From positions 1 to 43,336 of the forward strand of contig CAIFEY010000026.1 of the NCBI GenBank assembly GCA_903789635.1: DNA of 43,336 nt. Direction: 5' to 3'. Source of the stretch: an uncultured Eubacteriaceae bacterium. Its GTDB lineage: Bacteria > Bacillota > Clostridia > Peptostreptococcales > Anaerovoracaceae. The notes under the pieces are model-generated. The model saw only the letters and a list, made by a program, of their open reading frames with translations, had not been told where the DNA came from and searched no databases. Below are positions 23,542-32,480 of this stretch, in pieces. The translations under genes and the position numbers were made by a program. Within the stretch, counting starts at the first letter, position 1. Each line of letters begins with the position of its first letter.

Positions 23542-24411
23542 TTACGCGTTCTCGTACTCGGCCTCTTCCTTGATGAAGCCGCCGTTCTGCATCTCGTCGA
23601 TGGCCTGGAGGATTTCCTCGCGGGTGTTCATGACGACCGGGCCGTACCAGGAGATCGGCTCGTCCAGGCGGACGGAGCTGATGAAGAGGATCTCGATCGG
23701 GGCGTCGCCGGCGGCGATCAGGAGGTCGCCGTGGTCGGAGAGTTTGGCCGCGGTTTTCTCTGCGACAGGGGTGCCGGAAACTTCTGCGTCGCCCAGCAGC
23801 GTGAAGACCATCGCCGAACGGCCGTCAGAGACGGACAGAACGGTGCTCGCGTGCGGGTCCAGGTGGATGTCGTAGAAGTCGAGCGGGAGGTAGCGGCCCT
23901 GGATGCCGTGGTGCTCGATGCCGGCAGCATCCGTGTAATTGCCTGCGACCAGGCGGACTTTGCCGCCATCGACCGGGATTTCGGCGATCTCGTCGTTCAG
24001 GATGCCGTGGTAGAACGGGGCTGCGGTCATCTTGGCGGATGCAGGGAGGTTCAGCCAAAGCTGGATGCCCAGCATACGATCCGAGGCCTGCGGCATTTCC
24101 GAGTGGTAGGCGCCCGAGCCTGCCGTCAGCCACTGCGCTTCTCCGTCGTGAATGGCTGCCTTTGTCCCTAAATGATCCTCGTGGACCATCGTGCCGCGCG
24201 AGAGGAATGTGACGGTCTCGATGCCGCGGTGGGGATGCATCGGGAAGCCCTTGATGTAGTCGCTCGGATCGGTCGAGTCGAACGCGTCGAGCATGAGGAA
24301 CGGGTCGTAGTCCTTGGTCGTCGTGTGCCCGAGCACGCGGACCAGCTGCACGCCTGCGCCGTCGATCGCCCTGCTGCCCTGTACCTGCTTGATTACGTTT
24401 CTGTATGTCAT
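23542..24411 (-). CDS. Pirin family protein
   Basis: 289 residues. A bicupin of the pirin family; members include quercetin-dioxygenase-like enzymes and redox-linked regulators, so the exact role is open. The N-terminal pirin cupin has the conserved metal-site context: FPMHPHRGIETVTFLSRG with both His, then HEDHLG, followed by AQWLTAGSGAYHSEMP with H and E. LGIQLWLNLP is also typical. The C-terminal pirin domain covers ~185-285. The frame is open upstream to 24609, but the start at 24411 (MTYRNVIKQ) has AAGGAG before it and matches the family N-terminus. It stands alone on the minus strand inside the secreted-protein island. Confidence 0.92.
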   Translation of the reverse strand: MTYRNVIKQVQGSRAIDGAGVQLVRVLGHTTTKDYDPFLMLDAFDSTDPSDYIKGFPMHPHRGIETVTFLSRGTMVHEDHLGTKAAIHDGEAQWLTAGSGAYHSEMPQASDRMLGIQLWLNLPASAKMTAAPFYHGILNDEIAEIPVDGGKVRLVAGNYTDAAGIEHHGIQGRYLPLDFYDIHLDPHASTVLSVSDGRSAMVFTLLGDAEVSGTPVAEKTAAKLSDHGDLLIAAGDAPIEILFISSVRLDEPISWYGPVVMNTREEILQAIDEMQNGGFIKEEAEYENA

Positions 24412-24503
24412 GATGAAAGTCTCCTTTCCTTTCAGTCCTGTGGTTTCTTGGTTTTCCGTTCTTTCTGCGGTATGCGCCGGCGGATGCACATTTCTCCTCA
24501 CAG

Positions 24504-24688
24504 CATTCACACGGCTTTCATACTTGCCCTTATTATTTACACATCTTTCAGGTATATTAATAACTGTCAAAAGGAAGTGCCGATCCTGATGACGAGTGAA
24601 TAAAATCATAAACTCTCTTTTTCATGAAACATTGCAGGGAAGAGCCCCGAACCGGAAGGGATTCTGGTGTCGGGGTTCTTTCTTTTTT
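24504..24688. repeat. Conserved ~183-bp intergenic element, copy 2
   Basis: Matches 15487-15669. It lies between the divergent pirin and secreted-protein genes. It contains a nested-hairpin terminator at its right end on the plus strand. Confidence 0.65.
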
Positions 24689-24689
24689 T
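24644..24689 (+). terminator. Nested-hairpin terminator before the third secreted-protein gene
   Basis: CCCCGA/TCGGGG around CCGGAA...TTCTGG, followed by TTCTTTCTTTTTTT. The inner stem differs from the copy at 15627 but still pairs, with one G-T. Confidence 0.8.
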
Positions 24690-24730
24690 GAAAAGACACC
24701 TAACTGCTGTGATTTTCCAAGGGGATTGCA

Positions 24731-24759
24731 TTGAATATTTGGATAGGGGGGTATATAAT
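24731..24759 (+). promoter_or_regulatory. Promoter of the third and fourth beta-helix/FnIII genes
   Basis: TTGAAT (24731-24736), 17 bases, TATAAT (24754-24759). Confidence 0.78.
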
Positions 24760-24881
24760 TGAATTGTCGAAATATTGACTGTGAGGTAAATATTTCATCA
24801 GCGGGCGCGATTCTGCTGCAGCTTGCAGCAGAACGGTTCCGTGAGATGCTGCGATATTTATTTTGGCGAAGGGAGAGAACG
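24760..24881 (+). promoter_or_regulatory. Leader with two perfect hairpins
   Basis: GAAATATT and AATATTTC pair around 12 bases. A second, stronger hairpin has TTCTGCTGCA/TGCAGCAGAA (10 bp, 3-base loop, ~24811-24834). The sequence differs from the leaders at 15775 and 19243 but again ends with a GCGATATT stretch before the ribosome binding site. Confidence 0.5.
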
Positions 24882-26567
24882 ATGACAAAGATTAGAAGCG
24901 CAGGAACAGTCCTGCTTGCCGTCCTGATGGCGATTGCGTTCATGCCGGCGGCCGCGTTCGCGGAAACTGTCCCGGCGGGAACGGCGATTACGGATGGCAT
25001 GGTGATTACCAGTCCGGGAAGTTATTATCTCGATAAGGATGTTACGGGACCGATTACCGTCAATTTAAATGCGAAGGAGACCGAGGGCGTGACTATTAAT
25101 CTGAATGGTCACAATATCACCAACGATAGCGGGGATGCGGTTATTAACAAGACTGCATTGACGAATCAGGACCCCTACGGATTGATGATAACGGGAACCG
25201 GGAACATAACGGCATCCCGGGCGGCAGTCGCAGGTATTCCGGATTCGAAGACTCTCCTTAAAGGCGGCACGTACAACTCGAGCGGATGGTACACCATCAA
25301 GAATTTGGGAACCTTGAACATTCAAGACAATGTCACTGTAAAGGAATCGCCCGAGAACAAGTATCCGCTGATCGACAACGGCTGGAATCAGCCGACTGTG
25401 ACGAAAGAAGATGAGCATGACAACGATACGATCGGCGGCACAACCTATTATCGTGGAAGTGGAAAAACGAACATGGAAATCGCGGGCGGCGTATTTTCTG
25501 TTAATCCGGACAGCAAGACCAATCAGAGCGTGTTAAACGATTATTTTGGGACGATGACGGTTGACGGCGGCGTCTTTAACGGCGGCAGCAGCTCCTACGC
25601 GATCAAGAATAAGAGCACGCTGACGATCAACGATGGCAGCTTTACAGGAACAACAGCGATAACCTGTAGTATTGACAATGGGCGTGTCCACGGACTGTAC
25701 GTCAATGATGGTGAGTTTACGAGCACTGAAGGCAGCACCTGCATTGAGGTAAACATAGAACGAGAGGGTTCGACCACTGATTTGACTGCGTATCAGATCT
25801 TGGGAGGAATTTTCAATAAATTCGATGATGGGATGCAACAAATAATAATATTAGAGAAGCAACTGCGAACTAACTTTCTACAAGTGCCTCTGGCGACAAT
25901 CGTCAATGTCAATACAGGGGCGACGACCTATGCTGTCGGAGAGACTCCTATCCGGAAAGCAGCGGCGTACAGCGGGAATAGCGTAACGATTACAGGTGGA
26001 ACCGTCGGCCTGAACGATGTCAGCGCCACAATTGTAAATGAAAACGGAGATGTCAGTGTTGACGATAAGAACCTTGAACAGGGGGAGACCTACTACAGTA
26101 AAACGAAGTCCAGCATAGCGGAATTACAGAACACGGTCCAGGATCTGACCGCGCAGATTGCTCAGGCGCAGAGCGCAGGAGGCAGCAGCGCGGCGCAAAT
26201 CAGCAGCCTGCAGACCCAGCTGACCCAGGCTCAGGCGGAGCTGAAGGCGGCGCAGGAGTCTAACGCGCAGTTCGATGCCGTGACGGCACAGGTCGGCGGC
26301 GTGAAGGCAAAGGCGGGAAAGCGCAAGGCGACGCTGACCTGGACGCCGCAGACCTCCGGGATCAGCGGCTATCAGATTTACCGCAGGGCAGCCGGCGGCA
26401 AGTATAAGCTGGTGAAGAGGATTACGGACATCGCGGCGGGGAAGTGGACGAACAGGAACCTGAAAAAGGGAAAGAAGTACTATTACAGGATCCGCGCGTA
26501 CCGGAGCATCACCGGCGGAGAACTCTGGGGCGCCTACTCTGCGGCCGTCAAGGTGAAGGTGAAGTAG
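24882..26567 (+). CDS. Secreted beta-helix-like protein with coiled coil and FnIII domain, paralogue 3
   Basis: 561 residues from the ATG after GGGAGAGAAC; an upstream in-frame ATG at 24759 lies inside the promoter and is rejected. The signal peptide runs MTKIRSAGTVLLAVLMAIAF, cut near AFA-ET. Repeats such as MEIAGGVF, MTVDGGVFNGG and LTINDGSF suggest a beta-helix. A coiled coil (~409-463) with QISSLQTQLTQAQAELK precedes an FnIII domain (~470-561) ending VKVKVK. It ends in TAG, and the next paralogue starts 45 bp later, so the two probably share one transcript. No wall anchor is visible. Confidence 0.8.
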   Translation: MTKIRSAGTVLLAVLMAIAFMPAAAFAETVPAGTAITDGMVITSPGSYYLDKDVTGPITVNLNAKETEGVTINLNGHNITNDSGDAVINKTALTNQDPYGLMITGTGNITASRAAVAGIPDSKTLLKGGTYNSSGWYTIKNLGTLNIQDNVTVKESPENKYPLIDNGWNQPTVTKEDEHDNDTIGGTTYYRGSGKTNMEIAGGVFSVNPDSKTNQSVLNDYFGTMTVDGGVFNGGSSSYAIKNKSTLTINDGSFTGTTAITCSIDNGRVHGLYVNDGEFTSTEGSTCIEVNIEREGSTTDLTAYQILGGIFNKFDDGMQQIIILEKQLRTNFLQVPLATIVNVNTGATTYAVGETPIRKAAAYSGNSVTITGGTVGLNDVSATIVNENGDVSVDDKNLEQGETYYSKTKSSIAELQNTVQDLTAQIAQAQSAGGSSAAQISSLQTQLTQAQAELKAAQESNAQFDAVTAQVGGVKAKAGKRKATLTWTPQTSGISGYQIYRRAAGGKYKLVKRITDIAAGKWTNRNLKKGKKYYYRIRAYRSITGGELWGAYSAAVKVKVK

Positions 26568-26612
26568 CCGGAAATTCATGCGATGTGTAATAAGCAGTGA
26601 AAGGAATGGACG

Positions 26613-28280
26613 ATGACAAAGATTAAGGAAGTATGGACGATCCTGCTTGCTGTCCTGATGGCGGCGCTGTTCATGCCGACGGCCGCGTTCGCGCAGGAAG
26701 TGAGTACGCCGACGGGTACGCCGATTACTGGAACGGCAACGATTACAGAGCCAGGGGACTACTACCTGGCAGACAGCTTTACCGGATCGATCACGGTTGA
26801 TATTGAGGGAGAAACTGATGAGCCGGTCACAATTGATCTGAATGGCTGCACCCTCTCTAATGATGGAGACGCGATTATCAATAAGGCGCCAAGTATTACT
26901 GCCAGTGCCGGTACGTATGCCCTGCAGATCACAGGGACAGGCAGAGTGCAGTCGATGAACGGTGCCGCGGTAGCGAATGTTCCAGGGGCGGAATGCGGGT
27001 TGAAAGGCGGCACCTATTACTCGGAAAGCTGGTATCCGATCAAGAATCTGGGCGATATGGAGATTTACGACGGTGTTGCCGTAAGGGAATCGAGTGAGAA
27101 TACTTATCCGCTGATCGGCAATGGCTGGGCAGACCCGGATGCGACGAACCCTGCTGAAGACGATGACGATAAGATTGGGAAGACGACATATTATTGGGGA
27201 GATTCTGATGAAGCCGAGGCCGATATAACCATATACGGCGGAACCTTCGCGATCAATAAGGACAGCGATGTCAATCAGTGCGTCCTGAATGACAACGGCG
27301 AGGAGATGGACATTTACGGCGGGACCTTCGATTCCGGCAGCAAGACATACGCGGTCAAGAACAGGAATTACCTGATTATCAATGGCGGAAGATTTATCGG
27401 CAAGACAGCGGTCTATTTTTACTATAACGATAGTGAAATTACATCGGACATCAATGATGAACACCTCGAAATCCATGGTGGAAAGTTGATGAGCACGGGG
27501 AGCAAACGCATCATAGATTACTACGATGGTGACAATGCCGAAGCAGATATGTCGGGGTACTTGGGTATTTATAGCGGCTGGTTCAATAAGGACATCAGCG
27601 GTATTATAAGTGATCCAGAGGTGAGGGCGACCGTCTTCGACGGTTCTACGACGTGGTATCTGTTCTTTAAGGACAATGTCGCGGAGGCCCTCTCCGGGGG
27701 CGATCTCACGATATTGCAGGGGAGCTTCAGCTTCCCTAAAGCCGATGCCAACATCTTCAATGACAAGGGCAACACGGGCACGGTGACCGTCGATGGAAAG
27801 CTGGTTCCAGCGGGCGGATACGTACTGAGCGAGACCAGCACGAGCATCAAGACGCTGACCGAGCAGGTCAATGCGCTGAAGGCACAGCTGTCCGCTGTGT
27901 CAGGGCAGTCGAGCGCGAACAGCGCACAGGCTGCCAGCCTGCAGAGTCAGCTGACGCAGGTTCAGGCGGCCCTGAAAGAGGCGAAGGATGTCCAGGCGCA
28001 GTTCAGTGCAGTGGCAGCGATCGATGGCACAAAGGCAAAGGCAGGTAAGCGAAAGGTGACACTGACCTGGACGCCTTTGACCGCGAACGTCACCGGATAC
28101 CAGATCTGCCGTAAGGTTTCCGGCGGAAAGTATAAGCTGGTGAAGACGGTCAAAACCGCGGCGACGGGCAAGTGGACGAACCGGGAAACCTACTACTATA
28201 AGATCCGTGCGTATAAGAACGTCACGGGTGGCCAGATGTGGGGCGCGTACACGAAGTCGATGAAGGTAAAAGTGAAGTAA
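26613..28280 (+). CDS. Secreted beta-helix-like protein with coiled coil and FnIII domain, paralogue 4
   Basis: 555 residues, preceded by GAAAGGAA. The signal peptide is MTKIKEVWTILLAVLMAALF, cut near AFA-QE. Repeats include ITIYGGTF, MDIYGGTF and LIINGGRF. A coiled coil (~409-464) and an FnIII domain (~471-555) follow. Compared with its paralogues, the FnIII domain lacks the NLKKGKK turn: it reads WTNRETYYYKI where others read WTNRNLKKGKKYYYRI, an in-frame loss of about six residues between two strands. Second gene after the one at 24882, probably in the same operon. A possible weak terminator hairpin lies near 28322-28355. Confidence 0.8.
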   Translation: MTKIKEVWTILLAVLMAALFMPTAAFAQEVSTPTGTPITGTATITEPGDYYLADSFTGSITVDIEGETDEPVTIDLNGCTLSNDGDAIINKAPSITASAGTYALQITGTGRVQSMNGAAVANVPGAECGLKGGTYYSESWYPIKNLGDMEIYDGVAVRESSENTYPLIGNGWADPDATNPAEDDDDKIGKTTYYWGDSDEAEADITIYGGTFAINKDSDVNQCVLNDNGEEMDIYGGTFDSGSKTYAVKNRNYLIINGGRFIGKTAVYFYYNDSEITSDINDEHLEIHGGKLMSTGSKRIIDYYDGDNAEADMSGYLGIYSGWFNKDISGIISDPEVRATVFDGSTTWYLFFKDNVAEALSGGDLTILQGSFSFPKADANIFNDKGNTGTVTVDGKLVPAGGYVLSETSTSIKTLTEQVNALKAQLSAVSGQSSANSAQAASLQSQLTQVQAALKEAKDVQAQFSAVAAIDGTKAKAGKRKVTLTWTPLTANVTGYQICRKVSGGKYKLVKTVKTAATGKWTNRETYYYKIRAYKNVTGGQMWGAYTKSMKVKVK

Positions 28281-28362
28281 CGCAAGGCTCCGGAAAAGAT
28301 TCTGAAGGGGATACGCGAGGCGAGGGTTTCTGTCTGAAAGGGCGGGAATCCTCGTTCTGTTA

Positions 28363-28390
28363 TTGAAAACAATACAAGTGGGTGTATAAT
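28363..28390 (+). promoter_or_regulatory. Promoter of the fifth FnIII protein gene
   Basis: TTGAAA (28363-28368), 16 bases, TATAAT (28385-28390). The 100-nt leader contains AATTGTCG and CGACAATT, a perfect 8-bp inverted repeat spanning ~28393-28435. Confidence 0.75.
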
Positions 28391-28490
28391 TAAATTGTCG
28401 GATTAGTCATCGAATTGGGAAATGTAACGACAATTATTTCATGTTATTCGGTGAAAACTGCAGTGTTTCGATAGTTGAAAGGAGAAAAAG

Positions 28491-29300
28491 ATGGCGAAGA
28501 AAAAAGAGAAACCTGGAAGAACGATAAGGAAGGGCTTCGCGCTGCTGCTGGCCGTCCTGATGGTGACGGCATTCCTGCCGACGTTCGCTTTCGCGGATGA
28601 CACGGGGGATTCTGCGGCTGAAACGAAGTTCTATATCCATAACAGCGTCAAGGAAAAAACGTTCAAGAAAGGGAAAACGCTGCATTTTACCGGGTCGGTC
28701 AGGGCGGTGAACGGCAAGATCCAGAAAGTCACCTTCCGGGACACCTTGAACAGTAAGAGCGGCGCGCAGTACGACCTAAACAGTGTTAAAGTCAAGGTCG
28801 ACGGAAAGAAGATCACGCTCTTAAGGAAACCGATCGCGAGCTCGTCCTCGTTGATGGTCAGCACCGACAGAGATCTCAAGCAGGACTCCGTGATGACGAT
28901 TACATATAATGTCCGGATCATCGGAAATATCAAGGGTGAGATGCTGACCAACTGGCTCTACGCTTCGGGAATCGGGGTTGAGGAAGCAATGTGCGGGTTC
29001 AGTATCGAGAAGGCCGCACCGTTCAAGCTTAAGGTTACGGCGGGCACCCGCGCGGCAAAGCTCACCTGGGGCCCTAAGCAGTCCGGAATCACCGGCTATA
29101 AGGTCTACCGCAAAGGAGCGGACGGAGAGTACGATCTGGTGAAGACGATCAAGAAGGCATCGGCGTCCAAGTGGACAGAGAAGGGCCTGACCTCAGGCAA
29201 GACCTATTACTATCAGATGCGGAGCTACAAGCAGAAGAAGGGCTCGGGTGCGGTGAGCACGAGCGGACCGACGAACACCGTTAAGGTTAAGGTGAAATAA
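28491..29300 (+). CDS. Small secreted FnIII-domain protein
   Basis: 269 residues, preceded by AAAGGAG. The N-terminal signal has a long basic start (MAKKKEKPGRTIRKG), a hydrophobic core and a cut near FAFA-DD. Residues ~35-170 form a beta-rich domain (KVTFRDTLNSKSG, VMTITYNVRI) that resembles the non-enzymatic domains of isopeptide or DUF11-type surface proteins; this is only a resemblance. Residues ~176-269 are an FnIII domain close to that of the four preceding proteins, ending VKVKVK. It lacks the beta-helix repeats and coiled coil. It may be an accessory that shares the FnIII-mediated partner. No anchor motif. Confidence 0.75.
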   Translation: MAKKKEKPGRTIRKGFALLLAVLMVTAFLPTFAFADDTGDSAAETKFYIHNSVKEKTFKKGKTLHFTGSVRAVNGKIQKVTFRDTLNSKSGAQYDLNSVKVKVDGKKITLLRKPIASSSSLMVSTDRDLKQDSVMTITYNVRIIGNIKGEMLTNWLYASGIGVEEAMCGFSIEKAAPFKLKVTAGTRAAKLTWGPKQSGITGYKVYRKGADGEYDLVKTIKKASASKWTEKGLTSGKTYYYQMRSYKQKKGSGAVSTSGPTNTVKVKVK

Positions 29301-29920
29301 CCGTTTTGACGGCAAGGAACCCTCTTCGGGGCTTTCCTGATAGAGAAGACTCTATGGATATTGTATACAGGCGTCTTCCTACCCTCGTTTGTCCACTTTG
29401 AATGCCGCGGTTGACTGGAATTTGGGAATTTCCTTGATATGGCGCCATTTTCCCACGCGTCACCGGAAATTTGGGAAAAATGACGCCTATAGGCTCAAAT
29501 TCCAAAATCGCCCGTGGCGGATCACAGGGTGATATACCCTATAGGGGTATATGTGGTGCGATGACTATCAACAGTCGATCGGCGCACCGCCGCCGCCGCT
29601 GGAAAATGGACGACAACATGACTACGTTGTGCGGCGGATTGTGCAGTCTATCCAGAATAATGTCGCCGGTGCGATCAATTATGGCGGGCGCACTGGTCCA
29701 ATCGATGAATGTGATCTGCGGCAGTGACGGAGGCGCTCGCTGGATTCGCTTAGCTGTTGGGAAATACAGGATTTCGGCGCCGTTTTCCTCAACTTTTTTT
29801 GGACCGTTAGGAAAATGGCCAGTGAATGGGCGGAATTCCCAACTGCGGCGCGCCATACCCCGTTGGTTCGGGTGATCCGAGCGTAAGAATCGCAATCGTG
29901 CTATCGTTGCTGTCAATAAA
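29301..29920. other. Non-coding hairpin-rich intergenic region
   Basis: Overlapping open frames on both strands (29471-29875, 29539-29946) lack ribosome binding sites and have repeat-like composition, so no gene is called. Hairpins include ATATACCCT/AGGGGTATAT (29532-29552), a GGTGC/GCACC hairpin with an inner GACT/AGTC stem (~29554-29590), ACAAC/GTTGT and CCGCCGC/GCGGCGG nested within CTGGA/TCCAG (~29590-29660), and CCGGTGCG/CGCACTGG. The words TGGGAAAT and ATTTTCCCA are shared with 1-140. Confidence 0.55.
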
Positions 29921-29960
29921 AGGGGCGGTGAAAAATGTACGTTCATTTTTCACCGCCCCT
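29921..29960. repeat. GTGAAAAATG-type palindrome, copy 2 (perfect)
   Basis: A perfect 17-bp stem, AGGGGCGGTGAAAAATG and its complement, around TACGTT. It lies about 85 bp beyond the stop of the minus-strand reductase at 30046 and may end transcription from that side. A-rich before and T-rich after on both strands. Confidence 0.75.
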
Positions 29961-30045
29961 TCAGCTTTCAGCCGTTAGCGCGCTTCGCGTCAGTCTTCCG
30001 CGTCAGGCGGCAGCGGCGCGAAGTATTGCGATGTTTTTACTTTGT

Positions 30046-31188
30046 CTAGTCCATGTACGTCTGGAAGCTGTTCGTCGTCAGGAACTCCACGGACTCCTTC
30101 ATCGCCTCGTTGACGTCGAAGGCGTTGTTGATCTTAGCGGTCTGGGCGCTGTAGTCGCCGGTCTCGAACGCGCGGTTGAACGCAAAGGCGGAGCGGAAGC
30201 TCTTATAGTAGTTCAGCTCGGCGCCGAAGGTCGGGACAGGCTGGAGCAGCAGGCTGTTGTACGCGCGGATGATGCCGGAGATCGGGACGTTGTAGGCGTT
30301 GTCATCGAGGACGGAGAAGTCGTCGCAGTAGTACTTCCAGGTCTTGGCGTATGCGGCCTTGGCGGCTTTCAGGAAGTCGCGCTCGGCGTCGGTGAGCGGC
30401 TGGAAGTCCTTCATGTAAGAGGTGTTGTCCTCCAGCTGCTCCGGCGTGCTCATGCCGGAGAGGACGACTGCAGCGCCATCCAGCGAGGCACCGAAACGAA
30501 CTGCGTAGCTGGACGGGGTTGCGTCTGGGTTGAGGCTGTTCTTTTGTCCCTGCACCTCAGCTGGCAGGGTCGCGAGCATTCCGCCCTTCACCGGTTCCAT
30601 GACGATGACCTTGACGCCGTGCTTGACGATGACGTCGTAGCAGGCCTTGGACTGGATGAACGGCTCCTCCCAGTCGTAGTAGTTCAGTGCGATCTGGACG
30701 GCCTCGACCTCAGGATGCTCGGTCAGGATCTGGTCCAGGTGAGCCGCGTCGTCGTGGTAGGAGAAGGCGATGTGGCGGATCTTACCGTCGGCCTTCCACT
30801 TCTTCATGTGGTCGAACAGGTGGGCGTCCTGCACCTCGGTCGCGTAGAGGTAGCGGTTGAGGTTGTGCAGCAGGTAGACGTCAAAGTAGTCTACGCCGCA
30901 CTTGTCCAGCTGCTCCTGGAAGATCTTCTCGACCTGGTCCTCGCCGACCATCGCGAAGGTCGGGAACTTGGACGCGAGGAGGAAGCTGCTGCGGTCGTGG
31001 CGCTCGGTCAGGGCCTGGCGGATCGCGTTCTCCGACGCGCCGTTGTGGTAGACGTATGAGGTGTCAAAGTAGGTGAATCCCTGCTCCAGGAAGCGGTCTA
31101 CCATCTTCTTCAGGGTTTCGATGTCGATGTCCTCCGGGTTGTCGCTGTTCACCGGCAGGCGCATGAGGCCAAAGCCTAACTTTTTCAT
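30046..31188 (-). CDS. Aldo/keto reductase of the ferredoxin-linked type, lacking the 4Fe-4S cysteines
   Basis: 380 residues. The start at 31188 (MKKLGFGLMRLP) has AAAGGAG at the right distance; the upstream extension to 31251 is unlikely. The AKR barrel shows FGLMRLP, the YFDTSYVYHNG segment with catalytic Asp and Tyr, LLASKFP with Lys and YLLHNLNR with His. It probably reduces carbonyls with NAD(P)H. Proteins of this subfamily usually carry a C-terminal ferredoxin-like CxxCxxC...CP motif. Here the corresponding stretch (YYCDDFSVLDDNAYNVPISGI, near 315) keeps the VPISGI context but only one Cys, so the iron-sulfur cluster has probably been lost. It follows another reductase gene by 216 bp. 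Confidence 0.88.
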   Translation of the reverse strand: MKKLGFGLMRLPVNSDNPEDIDIETLKKMVDRFLEQGFTYFDTSYVYHNGASENAIRQALTERHDRSSFLLASKFPTFAMVGEDQVEKIFQEQLDKCGVDYFDVYLLHNLNRYLYATEVQDAHLFDHMKKWKADGKIRHIAFSYHDDAAHLDQILTEHPEVEAVQIALNYYDWEEPFIQSKACYDVIVKHGVKVIVMEPVKGGMLATLPAEVQGQKNSLNPDATPSSYAVRFGASLDGAAVVLSGMSTPEQLEDNTSYMKDFQPLTDAERDFLKAAKAAYAKTWKYYCDDFSVLDDNAYNVPISGIIRAYNSLLLQPVPTFGAELNYYKSFRSAFAFNRAFETGDYSAQTAKINNAFDVNEAMKESVEFLTTNSFQTYMD

Positions 31189-31273
31189 TGGTGTTCTCCT
31201 TTCGCTGATGGCATGACTCAGACATGGTCTATCAATTCGTTCATCGTTCATGCCGTCAATCGGTCAGTTAATT

Positions 31274-31313
31274 GATATGGTAATTTTCTAATTTAATACT
31301 CATTACCTGATAT
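31274..31313. promoter_or_regulatory. Inverted repeat upstream of the reductase gene
   Basis: GATATGGTAAT and ATTACCTGATAT form an interrupted palindrome about 85 bp upstream of the reductase start. A similar ATATGGTAAAT half-site occurs near 32313 upstream of the other reductase. It could be an operator for the nearby TetR protein; this is an inference. Confidence 0.4.
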
Positions 31314-31404
31314 ATAATGTTTGATATTTTGTTGTTTAATCTCTTCGCCTTCCATCAGTCAAGGTCGATCTCAGGTGCGTGTGTGCTTTGTCTGCGGTAA
31401 GGGA

Positions 31405-32268
31405 TCAGTCGTTCGCGTGCACGTCGAATGCGGCGAGGAGGGCGTCCTGCACTCCCGGTGCGTCCGGGTCGTGGCTGCCTTTGCCGGTGTCGAGCGCGCG
31501 GATTGCGTCCATCTCGTCATCGGTCAGGGAGAAGTCGAAGATTTCCATGTTGCTCTTGATCCTCTCCGCGTGGGTGGACTTAGGGAAGACGATTACGCCG
31601 TCCTGGACCTCGAAGCGCAGGATGGTCTGGCCCGCGTCTTTGCCGTGTGCCTCGGCGATTCTGGTGATGACCGGGTCGCTGAGCAGGTCCTGATTGCCGT
31701 GGCCGAGCGGTCCCCAGGATTCCAGGCGTACGCCGGCAGGTGCCATGAGTTTGCGGATTTCTTTCTGCTGGTAATACGGGTTGAACTCCACCTGGTTGAC
31801 GGACGGCATCGTCTTGAAGTCAGGGACAAAAGAATTCCAGATCTTAGGAGTCATGTTGCTGACGCCGATCGAGCGGATCTTTCCCTCCGCCTTGGCATCT
31901 TCCAGTGCCTTCCATGCGCCCGGGACGTCGCCGTACGGCTGGTGGAGCAGGTACAGGTCCATGTAGTCCATGTCCAGCTTGCGCAGGGACGTCTCGATTC
32001 CCTTCTTTGCCGCCTCATAGCCGTAGTCCTGCAGCCATAGCTTGCTCGTCACGAAGATCTCCTCGCGCGGGATGCCGCTGTCCTTGATCGCCTTTCCGAC
32101 CTCCTGCTCGTTGAAGTAGGCGACGGCCGTGTCGATGTGGCGGATGCCGGCGTCGAGCGCCTCCCTGACCGCCTTATACGTGCTGCCGTCGGCCGGGATC
32201 ATGAACGTGCCGAATCCGTATACCGGGATTTCCACGCCATCGTTTAACTTTACTGTCTCAATACTCAT
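31405..32268 (-). CDS. Aldo/keto reductase (diketogluconate-reductase-like)
   Basis: 287 residues, full length for the family. It reduces aldehydes or ketones with NAD(P)H in the cytoplasm; the substrate is unknown. The catalytic tetrad is visible: Asp and Tyr in HIDTAVAYFNEQEVG (~45-58), Lys in VTSKLW and His in LYLLHQP. SIGVSNM and the C-terminal IVFPKSTHAERIKSN (cofactor phosphate binding) are conserved. The start follows a weak purine-rich stretch (GGAAGAG). It ends in TGA. It lies between the other reductase and the TetR gene on the same strand. Confidence 0.93.
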   Translation of the reverse strand: MSIETVKLNDGVEIPVYGFGTFMIPADGSTYKAVREALDAGIRHIDTAVAYFNEQEVGKAIKDSGIPREEIFVTSKLWLQDYGYEAAKKGIETSLRKLDMDYMDLYLLHQPYGDVPGAWKALEDAKAEGKIRSIGVSNMTPKIWNSFVPDFKTMPSVNQVEFNPYYQQKEIRKLMAPAGVRLESWGPLGHGNQDLLSDPVITRIAEAHGKDAGQTILRFEVQDGVIVFPKSTHAERIKSNMEIFDFSLTDDEMDAIRALDTGKGSHDPDAPGVQDALLAAFDVHAND

Positions 32269-32480
32269 CTCTAATCACTCTTCCTTTCAAAATTATTGAA
32301 TATATATGGTAAATACTTCTGTTGAAGTTGTTTTCGATTGTCTCTTTCAGCTATTTCAGCGAAAGTTGTTATCTTGAAGTCTGTTCACGCGGAGCGCAGG
32401 TGAATGATGCCGGGGCATCCGTGCCTGCCGGCAGTGCGGTTTCGTCTTCGGACGCGTGAATTTTGTCCAACGACGAATCC

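Noticed and set aside
29471-29946. Overlapping open frames on both strands in the gap before the reductases
   Set aside because: The region is a chain of hairpins; neither frame has a ribosome binding site or recognisable domain.
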